Assembly: GCF_900113745.1 (NCBI RefSeq)
Contig: NZ_FOQL01000002.1
Coordinates: 434,001-498,000, forward strand
Direction: 5' to 3'
Origin: Pseudomonas guineae
Lineage (GTDB): Bacteria > Pseudomonadota > Gammaproteobacteria > Pseudomonadales > Pseudomonadaceae
Length of the DNA: 64,000 nt
The notes under the pieces were generated by a model, which worked only from the letters and a program-made list of their open reading frames with translations, did not search any database and was not told the DNA's origin. This document shows, piece after piece, positions 12,326 through 22,130 of this stretch (the first letter of the stretch is position 1; the number at the start of each line of letters is the position of its first letter). Made by a program: the position numbers and the translations under genes.

Positions 12326-13444
12326 ATGCAAGAGCCAAGCACCCAACGCGTCATCGTCGGCATGTCCGGCGGCGTAGATTCCTCTGTTTCCGCCGTGCTC
12401 CTGCTCGAACAGGGCTATCAGGTCGAAGGCCTGTTCATGAAGAACTGGGACGAAGACGACGGCACCGACTACTGCACCGCCATGGACGATCTAGCGGATG
12501 CGCAGGCGGTGTGCGACAAGATTGGCATCACGCTGCACACTGCCAATTTCGCCGCCGAATACTGGGACAACGTGTTCGAGCACTTCCTGGCCGAATACAA
12601 GGCTGGGCGAACGCCCAACCCAGACATCCTGTGTAACCGCGAAATCAAGTTCAAGGCCTTCCTCGACTACGCCCTGATGCTCGGTGCCGACCTGATTGCC
12701 ACCGGCCACTATGTGCGTCGCCGCGATATAGACGGCCGTACAGAGTTGCTCAAAGGCTTGGATCCTAATAAGGATCAGAGCTACTTCCTGCATGCCGTTG
12801 GCGGTGAGCAGATTGCTAAAACGCTGTTCCCCGTTGGCGAGCTGGAAAAACCTGCCGTGCGCGCCATTGCCGAAAAATACCAGCTGGCCACCGCGAAAAA
12901 GAAAGATTCCACCGGCATCTGCTTTATTGGTGAGCGGCGCTTCAGTGACTTCCTCAAGCAATACCTGCCGGCTCAGCCGGGCAACATCGAAACCACTGAA
13001 GGGGAGGTCATCGGCCGCCACCACGGTCTGATGTACCACACCATCGGTCAGCGCCAGGGCCTAGGTATTGGCGGCCTGAAAGATGCCAGCGATGAGCCTT
13101 GGTATGTGCTGCAGAAAGACCTGATACGCAACGTGCTGGTGGTTGGCCAAGGCAATCAGCACCCCTGGTTGTTTAGCCGCGCCCTGCTCGCTTCCGAGAT
13201 CTACTGGGTCAATCCGATAGATTTAACCACCCCACGTCAGCTGACTGCCAAAGTGCGTTATCGCCAGAGCGATCAGGCCTGCACGCTGGAGCAAACCTCC
13301 AGCGGCTACCGCGCAACCTTTGTCGAACCGCAGCGCGCGGTTACGCCAGGGCAATCCGTGGTGTTTTACGACGGTGAAATCTGCCTAGCAGGCGGTGTGA
13401 TTGAAGTGGCTGAGCCTTGGACCGCACGGGAGCAGCAGGCGTGA
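12326..13444 (+). CDS. mnmA: tRNA 2-thiouridine(34) synthase MnmA
   Basis: Thiolates U34 of tRNA for Lys, Glu and Gln. Seen: the ATP PP-loop [12 protein letters not shown] near the N-terminus, the first catalytic Cys in [10 protein letters not shown] and the second in [12 protein letters not shown], then the C-terminal beta-barrel ending around [10 protein letters not shown]. The ATG at 12326 gives 372 residues; an in-frame GTG at 12311 adds five. Neither has a clear ribosome binding site, so the start is uncertain by 15 nt. The stop overlaps the GTG start of hflD, which implies coupled translation. Confidence 0.95.
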   Translation: MQEPSTQRVIVGMSGGVDSSVSAVLLLEQGYQVEGLFMKNWDEDDGTDYCTAMDDLADAQAVCDKIGITLHTANFAAEYWDNVFEHFLAEYKAGRTPNPDILCNREIKFKAFLDYALMLGADLIATGHYVRRRDIDGRTELLKGLDPNKDQSYFLHAVGGEQIAKTLFPVGELEKPAVRAIAEKYQLATAKKKDSTGICFIGERRFSDFLKQYLPAQPGNIETTEGEVIGRHHGLMYHTIGQRQGLGIGGLKDASDEPWYVLQKDLIRNVLVVGQGNQHPWLFSRALLASEIYWVNPIDLTTPRQLTAKVRYRQSDQACTLEQTSSGYRATFVEPQRAVTPGQSVVFYDGEICLAGGVIEVAEPWTAREQQA

Positions 13445-14061
13445 ACCCTATACGTGAACAGTTGATCGCCCTCGGCGCTGTATTTGAGTCCGCCGTGCTG
13501 GTCGACACGCTGGCGCGTACTGGCCAGGTCAGCGAGCCTGGCGTGGCGTGCTTAATTAACAGCCTGCTGGTACGCGACCCAAAGAGTACGTTAGACGTGT
13601 ATGGCGGCGATGATCTTAATTTACGCGAAGGTTACCGCGCATTGGTCGGTGCGCTGGAGCGCGACCCTGCCTGCCTGCAGCGCGACCCGCTGCGTTACGC
13701 TTTGGCCCTGACCTCGCTCGAACGTCAACTGAATAAGCGTGGCGATATGCTAGAGGTGATGGGCAGCCGTCTCGACCAGGTTCAACAGCAGGTTGAGCAC
13801 TTCGGCCCGACCCATGAAAATGTGATCGCTAATTGCGGTGGCCTGTATCAGGACACCATCAGCACGTTCCGCCAGCGCATTCAGGTGCAAGGCGACATGC
13901 GTCACCTGCAGCAAGCCAACAATGCCGCAAAAATCCGCGCACTGCTGCTCGCTGGCATTCGCTCCGCGCGTTTGTGGCGTCAGCTGGGCGGCCATCGCTG
14001 GCAGATGGTGTTCAGCCGCAGCAAGTTGCTCAAAGAGCTCTACCTGCTGCTGCGCGGCTGA
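13441..14061 (+). CDS. hflD: High frequency lysogenization protein HflD
   Basis: A 206-residue, all-helical, peripherally membrane-associated protein. In E. coli it binds the lambda CII activator; its normal role is unclear. Start is the GTG at 13441 ([22 protein letters not shown]), which overlaps the mnmA stop as GTGA. Conserved segments include [16 protein letters not shown] and [20 protein letters not shown]. It is in the classic nudJ-mnmA-hflD-purB order, except that an EamA permease separates it from purB here. Confidence 0.93.
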   Translation: MNPIREQLIALGAVFESAVLVDTLARTGQVSEPGVACLINSLLVRDPKSTLDVYGGDDLNLREGYRALVGALERDPACLQRDPLRYALALTSLERQLNKRGDMLEVMGSRLDQVQQQVEHFGPTHENVIANCGGLYQDTISTFRQRIQVQGDMRHLQQANNAAKIRALLLAGIRSARLWRQLGGHRWQMVFSRSKLLKELYLLLRG

Positions 14062-14063
14062 AC

Positions 14064-14924
14064 ATGACCACGCGCCTGGTCAAGCCTTTACAAGGCGCGG
14101 CATTGCTGGCGCTTTCGGCGCTGCTGTTTTCGCTGATGGGGGTCGCTATCCGCGAGGTCTCCGTCAGCGTCAACAACGAGTCGGTGGTGTTCTTTCGCAA
14201 CCTGGTCGGCGTGCTGTTCTTTCTGCCGCTGATCCTGCTCAGGGGCGTGCAACCGCTTAAGACCACGCGCTTAAAATCGCACCTGTGGCGCACCACCTAT
14301 GGCCTGGCCGCGATGTATTGCTTCTTCTATGCCATTGCCCACCTGCCTCTAGCCGACGCCATGCTATTCACTTACTCAGCACCGGTGTTTACTCCAATAA
14401 TCGCCTGGTGGTGGCTAAAAGAACCGCTGACTAAGCGCATGCTACTGACCGCCGGTATTGGTTTTATTGGAGTGCTGCTGGTGGCCAAACCATCTGCCGC
14501 ACTGCTGGACAGCCAAGCATTGATAGGCTTCGCCGCCAGTATCCTAGCCGCATTCGCCTTTGTCTCGATTCGTGAAATGAGCGACACCGAGCCAGCCTTT
14601 CGTATCGTCTTCTACTTCTCATTGTTCAGTGCGCTGATCTCCGCTATCCCTTTGACTTGGGCATGGCAACCCATGGACCAGCATGAACTGCAGCTGTTAC
14701 TGGTGATCGGCCTACTGGCCACTGCCAGTCAAATCATTATGTCCAAGGCTTACGGCCTGGCACCGCCTGGCCTAATCGGCCCCTTTGCCTACTTGGCGAT
14801 CGTATTTGCCGGAGTGATTGCCTGGCTGCGTTGGGGCGAAACCCCTGACCTGACCTCACTGTTTGGCGCAGCACTGATTTTCAGTGCCAGCCTGTTATCC
14901 ATTACGCGGCGCAAACGCGGCTGA
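14064..14924 (+). CDS. EamA-family (DMT superfamily) permease
   Basis: A 286-residue inner-membrane protein with about ten hydrophobic segments in two EamA repeats. The first repeat ends with the typical TYSAPVFTPIIAWWWLKEPLTKR and the second with GPFAYLAIVFAGVIAWLRWGE. Such proteins export or import small metabolites; the substrate cannot be inferred here. The ATG at 14064 lies two bases after the hflD stop, so it is probably co-transcribed with mnmA-hflD, sitting between hflD and purB, which are adjacent in E. coli. Confidence 0.88.
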   Translation: MTTRLVKPLQGAALLALSALLFSLMGVAIREVSVSVNNESVVFFRNLVGVLFFLPLILLRGVQPLKTTRLKSHLWRTTYGLAAMYCFFYAIAHLPLADAMLFTYSAPVFTPIIAWWWLKEPLTKRMLLTAGIGFIGVLLVAKPSAALLDSQALIGFAASILAAFAFVSIREMSDTEPAFRIVFYFSLFSALISAIPLTWAWQPMDQHELQLLLVIGLLATASQIIMSKAYGLAPPGLIGPFAYLAIVFAGVIAWLRWGETPDLTSLFGAALIFSASLLSITRRKRG

Positions 14925-16382
<1,458 letters not shown>

Positions 16383-16400
16383 ATAGCAACAGCCACCCAG

Positions 16401-16426
16401 ACGCCCGGCTGCGCCGGGCGTTTTTA
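16401..16426 (+). terminator. Intrinsic terminator after purB
   Basis: Stem ACGCCCGGC-tgc-GCCGGGCGT followed by TTTTT. Confidence 0.9.
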
Positions 16427-16460
16427 TTTATGGGTATTCAATTACTTCAAGGGCTTAGCG

Positions 16461-17627
16461 ATGAATTCTGATACTCCACTTCAACTGCTGGGCGGCCTGA
16501 CTGCGCGCGAGTTCATGCGCGACTACTGGCAGAAAAAACCCTTGCTGGTCCGCCAGGCCATCCCAGGTTTCGAGAGTCCAATCTCCCCGGATGAACTGGC
16601 CGGCTTAGCGCTGGAAGAGGAAATCGAATCGCGCCTGGTCATCGAGCACGGCGAGCGCCCCTGGGAGCTGCGTCGTGGCCCTTTCGCGGAAGATGCCTTC
16701 GCCGAGCTGCCGGAGCGCGACTGGACCCTGCTGGTGCAGGCTGTCGATCAGTTCGTCCCAGAAGTGGCTGAACTGCTGGAAGAATTCAAATTTCTGCCCA
16801 AGTGGCGCATCGACGATGTGATGGTCAGCTTTGCCGCACCTGGCGGCGGGGTGGGCCCGCATTTCGATAATTACGATGTATTTCTGCTGCAAGGCTTTGG
16901 CACGCGGCGCTGGCAGGTTGGCCAGGTGTGCGATTCCGATAGCCCGATGCTGCAACACGCGGATCTGAAGATCCTCGCTGAATTCGTTAAAACTGAAGAA
17001 TGGGTGCTGGAACCCGGCGACATGCTCTACCTGCCGCCGCTTCTGGCCCACTGTGGTACCGCTGAGGATGACTGTATGACGTATTCCGTAGGCTTCCGTG
17101 CGCCAAGCGCCGCTGAAGTTCTGACCCATTTCACTGACTTTCTCGGCCAGTTCCTGCCCGATGAAGAGCGCTACAGCGACGCCGACGCACAGCCGACCAG
17201 CGACCCGACGCAGATTCAACGCGACGCCTTGGACCGCCTCAAAGCCCTACTCACTGAGCACATGAGCGATGAGCGCCTGTTAATGACCTGGTTCGGCCAG
17301 TTTATGACTGAGCCGCGTTATCCAGAGCTGATCGCCGGTATCGAGATCGACGAAGAAGCGTTCCTCGCCAGCCTGGAAGATGGCGCCGTGATGATCCGTA
17401 ACCCCAGCGCACGCATGGCCTGGTCAGAAGTCGGCGACGATCTGGTGTTGTTTGCCAGCGGCCAGAGCCGCTTGTTTTCAGCCAGCCTGCGTGACCTGCT
17501 GAAGCTGGTGTGCGCAGCCGACGCCCTGCATATCGACAACCTAGGCCCGTGGCTCGCCAATGATGAAGGGCGTAACCTGCTGGTTGAACTGGTCAAGCAA
17601 GGCAGCTTGGAGTTTGCTGATGAGTGA
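16461..17627 (+). CDS. roxA: Ribosomal oxygenase, 50S L16 arginine 3-hydroxylase type
   Basis: JmjC/cupin Fe(II)- and 2-oxoglutarate-dependent oxygenase (also ycfD) that hydroxylates an arginine of ribosomal protein uL16 in E. coli. At 388 residues it is normal length. The iron triad is seen as H134-F-D136 in GPHFDNYDVF and H197 in PPLLAHCG. The C-terminal winged-helix-like half follows. First of a tight run: its stop region overlaps the next start by 8 nt. The symbol is by homology to YcfD/RoxA; the substrate is inferred. Confidence 0.9.
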   Translation: MNSDTPLQLLGGLTAREFMRDYWQKKPLLVRQAIPGFESPISPDELAGLALEEEIESRLVIEHGERPWELRRGPFAEDAFAELPERDWTLLVQAVDQFVPEVAELLEEFKFLPKWRIDDVMVSFAAPGGGVGPHFDNYDVFLLQGFGTRRWQVGQVCDSDSPMLQHADLKILAEFVKTEEWVLEPGDMLYLPPLLAHCGTAEDDCMTYSVGFRAPSAAEVLTHFTDFLGQFLPDEERYSDADAQPTSDPTQIQRDALDRLKALLTEHMSDERLLMTWFGQFMTEPRYPELIAGIEIDEEAFLASLEDGAVMIRNPSARMAWSEVGDDLVLFASGQSRLFSASLRDLLKLVCAADALHIDNLGPWLANDEGRNLLVELVKQGSLEFADE

Positions 17628-18045
17628 GATACACGTTCGCTTAGCCGACTGGCAAAAGGATAACGCTGACCTGCGGCGCATTCGTGAAACTGTGTTTATT
17701 GCGGAACAAGCGGTGCCACCCGAGCTCGAATGGGATGCCGAAGATGCTGATGCTGCGCATTTCCTTGCCCTGGAAGGTGACTACCCAATCGGTACGGCGC
17801 GTCTGCTGCCGGACGGCCATATTGGTCGGGTATCGGTACTCAAGGACTGGCGCGGTCTGAACGTCGGTGTAGCGCTGATCCAGGCTGTAATCGAAACAGC
17901 GGAACAGCGCGGTCTGACGCAACAAATCCTCAGCGCCCAAGTGCATGCCACCGCCTTTTATGAAAAGCTCGGGTTTGCCATCGTCAGCGGTGAATACCTT
18001 GAAGCTGGCATCCCCCACGTGGATATGGTGCGTAGCAGCGCCTAG
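17620..18045 (+). CDS. GNAT-family N-acetyltransferase
   Basis: A 141-residue acetyl-CoA-dependent transferase of the small YjcF/ElaA-like type. The core IGTARLLPDGHIGRVSVLKDWRGLNVG shows the beta4-alpha3 acetyl-CoA pyrophosphate-binding region, and HATAFYEKLGF is the usual C-terminal block. The start overlaps the end of roxA by 8 nt and the next gene begins 8 nt after its stop, so translation is probably coupled. The substrate is unknown; proximity to a ribosomal hydroxylase is suggestive only. Confidence 0.87.
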   Translation: MSEIHVRLADWQKDNADLRRIRETVFIAEQAVPPELEWDAEDADAAHFLALEGDYPIGTARLLPDGHIGRVSVLKDWRGLNVGVALIQAVIETAEQRGLTQQILSAQVHATAFYEKLGFAIVSGEYLEAGIPHVDMVRSSA

Positions 18046-18053
18046 AGGCCAAT

Positions 18054-18695
18054 ATGAACGACGAAAACGCCCCGAGTGAACCAACCGAACGCACCGAGCC
18101 CATAGAGCTTCCTGCTATCGAGTTTCAATCACCGGGGCGTTTTGCTGTGCATAATCCTGCCAGCCACAGCTCGGATAGCCCGCGAGCAGAGCCGGCGCCG
18201 TTTATGCTCGGCGCACACCCGACGCTGGAACGCTTCAGCCAGCCTGAGCAAGCCCGCGCTCATGCATTGGCCATGCTGCAGCAAGCCCAGCGCAGCCTGT
18301 GCATCTATAGCCATGACCTAGAGCCTTGGTTGTATCACCACAGCAGCGTACAAGACGCCTGCACCCGTTTTCTTTTAGCCAGCCCGCGTAATCAGCTGCG
18401 TATTTTGTTGCGTGATCCCAGCCGCCCCGTGAAGGAAGGTCACCGTCTGCTCAGCCTTTCGCGCCGGCTGTCGAGCAACCTGCAGATCCGCAAACTGCAC
18501 CCGGATTACCCTAATGAGGCGCTGGCGTTTCTCCTGGCCGATGACCGCGGTGTACTGTTACTGCCCGAAGTTGGCCAAGCCAGCGGCTATGCGCTGTACC
18601 AAGACCCTGGCCGCAACCGCCAACGACGCGCACAGTTTGATCAAGCCTGGGACACCAGCATTACTGACGCTGATTTACGGAGTTTTCTGCTATGA
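18054..18695 (+). CDS. Conserved protein with a phospholipase D-like fold
   Basis: A 213-residue cytoplasmic protein with no signal peptide. The first 55 residues are polar and low in structure; from about residue 60 it reads like a single phospholipase D-type domain (ARAHALAMLQQAQRSLCIYSHDLEPWLY, then NQLRILLRDPSRPVKEGHRLLSLSRRL, then LLADDRGVLLLPE). I do not see a canonical HxKx4D catalytic motif, so it may be non-catalytic. It overlaps the next gene by 4 nt (ATGA). The family is conserved in Pseudomonas beside the GNAT gene but I do not know its function. Confidence 0.75.
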   Translation: MNDENAPSEPTERTEPIELPAIEFQSPGRFAVHNPASHSSDSPRAEPAPFMLGAHPTLERFSQPEQARAHALAMLQQAQRSLCIYSHDLEPWLYHHSSVQDACTRFLLASPRNQLRILLRDPSRPVKEGHRLLSLSRRLSSNLQIRKLHPDYPNEALAFLLADDRGVLLLPEVGQASGYALYQDPGRNRQRRAQFDQAWDTSITDADLRSFLL

Positions 18696-19501
18696 AGGTT
18701 CGTGCCCTGCTCGCCGCTGCGCTGTTCAGTTGCAGCCTGTCGCTGAGTGCTGCTACCGAAGTCATCCCGCTTAGCTTCCGTACGGCCGACGAAGTGCTGG
18801 ACGTGGTGCAGTCGACACTCGGCCAAGAGGGCAAGGTCAATGCTTATGGCAATCAACTTATCGTCAATGCCGAACCAGCGAAAATTGCCGAGGTGCGCGC
18901 GCTGCTGCTGCAACTCGACACGGAACCGCGGCGTCTGCTGATCAGTGTCGACAGCGATGAGTCTGGTTACCAAAGCGACCGTGGTTATAAGGCAGATGGC
19001 AGTATCAGCGCTGGCAATGCTGAAATTCAGATCGGCCAGGGTGAAATCAACGGCCGCGATCAGGTGCGCATCATTCGCCGCAGTACCGATAGCCGCAGCG
19101 GTGGTACTCAGCAGGTGCAGGCCACTGAGGGTTATCCCGCGCTGATTCAAGTCGGTCAGAGCGTGCCACTAACCACTCGCGGGCGTGATGCGTACGGCCA
19201 GCCTTACAGCAACACCCAGTACCGCAATGTCACCCGCGGTTTCTACGTCACCGCCAGCCTCAGCGGTGAGCGTGTGCATATCAATATCAGCAGTAACCGT
19301 GACCGCCTTAGCCAGTCACAACCCGGCGCTATTGATGTGCAAAGCACTGATACGCGAGTCATCGGTCGCCTGGGCGAATGGATCAACATTGGTGGCGTTA
19401 GCGAGCAGAGCCAAGGCAGTCAGGCTGACTTCCTCCAGCATCGCTCAACCCAAGGACGTGAAGACATGAGCATTCGCGTCAAAGTCGACGTAGTCAACTG
19501 A
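18692..19501 (+). CDS. Exported protein with a secretin N-terminal-like domain
   Basis: A 269-residue protein with an N-terminal signal peptide (hydrophobic LLAAALFSCSLSLSA, cleavage near residue 20). Residues about 22-90 (EVIPLSFRTADEVLDVVQST ... GNQLIVNAEPAKIAEVRALL) resemble the short N0/N1 domains of secretins, but no secretin pore domain follows; the rest is a repeat-poor periplasmic region. It overlaps the PLD-like gene by 4 nt and ends the run that starts with roxA. A role in an envelope complex is possible but unproven. Confidence 0.78.
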   Translation: MKVRALLAAALFSCSLSLSAATEVIPLSFRTADEVLDVVQSTLGQEGKVNAYGNQLIVNAEPAKIAEVRALLLQLDTEPRRLLISVDSDESGYQSDRGYKADGSISAGNAEIQIGQGEINGRDQVRIIRRSTDSRSGGTQQVQATEGYPALIQVGQSVPLTTRGRDAYGQPYSNTQYRNVTRGFYVTASLSGERVHINISSNRDRLSQSQPGAIDVQSTDTRVIGRLGEWINIGGVSEQSQGSQADFLQHRSTQGREDMSIRVKVDVVN

Positions 19502-19512
19502 CCCTTCCGAAC

Positions 19513-19541
19513 CCACAAGCAACAGTGCTTGTTGCTTGTGG
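19513..19541 (+). terminator. Hairpin after the roxA run
   Basis: Inverted repeat CCACAAGCAACA ... TTGTTGCTTGTGG with a 4-nt loop, 12 bp after the secretin-like gene. It has no T run, so termination efficiency is doubtful. Confidence 0.45.
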
Positions 19542-19930
19542 TCATCAGGCCGCTCCACCCTTGCTGGCAAAGAACGCTCCAGGCACCGAGATAAACGCTG
19601 CGATCCGCCGAATAGAGCCATATACGCTGACTTATCAGTCGCCTGTAGATTTATGTAGTAGTCACACAAAAAGCACTACAAAATAATTGACGAAGCCTTT
19701 GGGCGAAGGCATGATGGCCCCGCTCCCGCTAATCAGAGGTGCTGAAAAGCCCTCCGAATCGCGCTCCAACTTACCGTGAGAGCCGATTTGCGTTGTAAAG
19801 CCCACAAGGCCGTTCGATGAGATTGCGACTGGAACGAAGTTGTCCTGAGGGACGGGGAAGCGTTAAGCCGCAGCACGCATCGAGCACAGTAAGTTGAGTC
19901 GTCTAACGGCATCTTTGATCCGCTAAACGC

Positions 19931-19949
19931 CAAATGACTTAGTCATTTG
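19931..19949. promoter_or_regulatory. 19-bp palindrome upstream of aceA (candidate operator)
   Basis: CAAATGACT-t-AGTCATTTG: two perfect 9-bp arms around one base, 168 bp before the isocitrate lyase start codon. The shape suits a dimeric repressor site; no regulator is assigned. Confidence 0.4.
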
Positions 19950-20116
19950 CAACCACTGAAGCCAGCGCACTGTCAGCTCGTCACCCTCCTCCCGGATCAA
20001 TTCCGCCTCACGTCGATATCTCAACGTTCTGCAGTTGGCTACAACGACCTCCGGCTACACAGGTGTGCAGTGGGGAAGTCGGTGCTCAACCAAACACATA
20101 CTTTGAAGGATTGACC

Positions 20117-21712
20117 ATGTCAGCTTATCAAAACGACATCAAAGCCGTTGCCGCCCTTAAAGCTGCTGCAGGCAGCAGCTGGAGCGCCATTGACCCTGAG
20201 TCCGTGGCCCGTATGCGCGCTCAGAACCGCTTCAAAACCGGTCTGGAAATCGCTCAGTACACTGCTGACATCATGCGTAAAGACATGGTCGAGTACGACG
20301 CTGACTCCTCCGTTTACACGCAGTCGCTGGGTTGCTGGCACGGCTTCATCGGTCAGCAGAAGCTGATTTCGATCAAGAAGCACCTGAAGACCACCAACAA
20401 GCGCTACCTCTACCTGTCGGGCTGGATGGTTGCTGCTCTGCGTTCGGATTTCGGTCCGCTGCCAGACCAGTCCATGCACGAGAAAACTTCGGTTTCCGGC
20501 CTGATCGAAGAGCTGTACACCTTCCTGCGCCAGGCTGATGCCCGCGAACTGGACCTGCTGTTCTCCGCGCTAGACGCTGCCCGCGCTGCTGGCGACAACG
20601 CCAAAGCCGCTGACCTGCAGAACCAGATCGACAACTACGAAACCCACGTAGTGCCAATTATCGCTGACATCGACGCTGGTTTCGGTAACCCAGAAGCCAC
20701 CTATCTGTTGGCCAAGCGCATGATCGAAGCAGGCGCTTGCTGCATCCAGATCGAAAACCAGGTATCTGACGAGAAGCAGTGCGGTCACCAGGACGGTAAA
20801 GTAACCGTTCCTCACGCCGACTTTATCGCCAAGATCAACGCTGTTCGTTACGCGTTCCTTGAGCTGGGCATCGACAACGGCGTGATCGTTGCACGTACCG
20901 ACTCCCTGGGTGCTGGCCTGACCAAGCAAATCGCCGTGACTAAAGAGCCTGGCGATCTGGGCGACCAGTACAACTCCTTCCTTGATTGCGAAGAAGTCTC
21001 TGCTGCTGACATGCAGAACGGCGACGTTGTAATCAACCGTGGCGGTAAGCTGCTGCGTCCTAAGCGTCTGCCTTCCAACCTGTTCCAGTTCCGCGCTGGC
21101 ACCGGCGAAGCGCGTTGCGTACTGGACAGCATCACCTCGCTGCAGAACGGCGCTGATATGCTGTGGATCGAAACCGAGAAGCCACACGTCGGCCAGATCG
21201 CAGAAATGGTTAACGAAATCCGTAAAACCATCCCGAACGCCAAGCTGGTTTACAACAACAGCCCATCGTTCAACTGGACCCTGAACTTCCGTCAGCAGGC
21301 TTACGACAACCTCGCTGCCGCCGGTAAAGACGTTTCCGCTTACGACCGCGCCAAGCTGATGAGTGTTGATTACGACACCACCGAACTGGCTCAGATTGCA
21401 GACGAAAGCATCCGCACCTTCCAGCGCGACGCTTCTGCTCAGGCCGGTATCTTCCACCACCTGATCACCCTGCCGACTTACCACACCGCCGCGCTGTCAA
21501 CCGACAACTTGGCCAAAGGATACTTCGCTGACCAGGGCATGCTGGCCTACGTGAAAGGCGTTCAGCGCGAGGAGATCCGTCAAGGTATCGCCTGCGTTAA
21601 GCACCAGAACATGTCCGGTTCCGACCTGGGCGATGCGCACAAAGAGTACTTCGCTGGCGAAGCGGCTCTGAAGGCCGGCGGTAAAGACAACACCATGAAT
21701 CAGTTCAGCTAA
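20117..21712 (+). CDS. aceA: Isocitrate lyase
   Basis: Glyoxylate-shunt enzyme splitting isocitrate into glyoxylate and succinate. At 531 residues it is the longer Pseudomonas-type lyase rather than the 434-residue E. coli form. The catalytic loop is K220-Q-C222-G-H224, within EKQCGHQDGKV. The ATG at 20117 follows GAAGGA and gives MSAYQNDIKAVAALK; an in-frame ATG at 20063 lacks such a site. Strong codon bias toward common codons suggests high expression. It competes for isocitrate with icd and idh upstream. A terminator follows. Confidence 0.97.
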   Translation: MSAYQNDIKAVAALKAAAGSSWSAIDPESVARMRAQNRFKTGLEIAQYTADIMRKDMVEYDADSSVYTQSLGCWHGFIGQQKLISIKKHLKTTNKRYLYLSGWMVAALRSDFGPLPDQSMHEKTSVSGLIEELYTFLRQADARELDLLFSALDAARAAGDNAKAADLQNQIDNYETHVVPIIADIDAGFGNPEATYLLAKRMIEAGACCIQIENQVSDEKQCGHQDGKVTVPHADFIAKINAVRYAFLELGIDNGVIVARTDSLGAGLTKQIAVTKEPGDLGDQYNSFLDCEEVSAADMQNGDVVINRGGKLLRPKRLPSNLFQFRAGTGEARCVLDSITSLQNGADMLWIETEKPHVGQIAEMVNEIRKTIPNAKLVYNNSPSFNWTLNFRQQAYDNLAAAGKDVSAYDRAKLMSVDYDTTELAQIADESIRTFQRDASAQAGIFHHLITLPTYHTAALSTDNLAKGYFADQGMLAYVKGVQREEIRQGIACVKHQNMSGSDLGDAHKEYFAGEAALKAGGKDNTMNQFS

Positions 21713-21764
21713 GAACCGGTTCACTCACACTCAGCTGAGGCCACGATCAAGGTTGAGTGTGTAG

Positions 21765-21797
21765 AAAAAACCCCAGCAGAAATGCTGGGGTTTTTTT
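21765..21797 (+). terminator. Intrinsic terminator after aceA
   Basis: AAAAAACCCCAGCA-gaaa-TGCTGGGG followed by seven T's. Confidence 0.93.
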
Positions 21798-22051
21798 ATG
21801 CGTGCGGTTTTACCCCATTCAACATCAACCTGCCTCACTGCTGCCACGTGAAAACTGCCAGTAGCGCTGAGGCCGGTATGCCATCGCTATAACCCCACAG
21901 CAGGCGCACGGTATAAGGGATGGCGCTGCTGGCTAGGCCTACGATGAGCCTGAGAGTCGCCCATGCAAGTTGCTGCGAGCTGACAGCTGCGAGGTTGATG
22001 GCTCACGCAGGGGGTCAGCAGGCCAACACTGGCCACTGTCAGCGCAAATAA

Positions 22052-22085
22052 AAATGGGGCTACCGATTTATCGGTAGCCCCATTT
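22052..22085 (-). terminator. Intrinsic terminator for the antiporter gene
   Basis: Perfect stem AAATGGGGCTACCGA/TCGGTAGCCCCATTT with a 4-nt loop; on the minus strand it is followed by a T run (TTTTTAT). Confidence 0.85.
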
Positions 22086-22130
22086 AAAGACTAAGAGCCT
22101 GACGCTGTAACACAGCGGATAAGCGCTCGG

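Larger units (their letters stand above)
19502..20116. other. Unexplained 615-bp intergenic region upstream of aceA
   Basis: No convincing gene. Seen: a hairpin at 19513-19541 (CCACAAGCAACA/TTGTTGCTTGTGG), probably ending the roxA run; a 66-codon minus-strand reading frame at 19733-19933 that I do not recognise; a 19-bp palindrome at 19931-19949; and the aceA ribosome binding site GAAGGA near 20104. The region is less GC-rich than its neighbours at the left end. It could hold the aceA control region or decayed DNA. Confidence 0.5.
21713..22130. other. Intergenic region between aceA and the antiporter
   Basis: 418 bp between convergent genes. It contains a terminator at each end (21765-21797 and 22052-22085) and about 250 bp between them in which I see no gene or named element. 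Confidence 0.6.

Noticed and set aside
13833-14063. N-terminal extension of the EamA permease into hflD
   Set aside because: The extension is the hflD sequence in another frame; the permease begins properly at 14064 with its first helix.
19733-19933. 66-codon minus-strand frame considered as a transposase remnant
   Set aside because: I could not match it to any transposase family, and no terminal repeats or target duplications are visible.
20570-21484. 304-codon minus-strand reading frame opposite aceA
   Set aside because: Antisense to a strongly conserved isocitrate lyase; its length follows from the codon bias of the real gene and it shows no domain.
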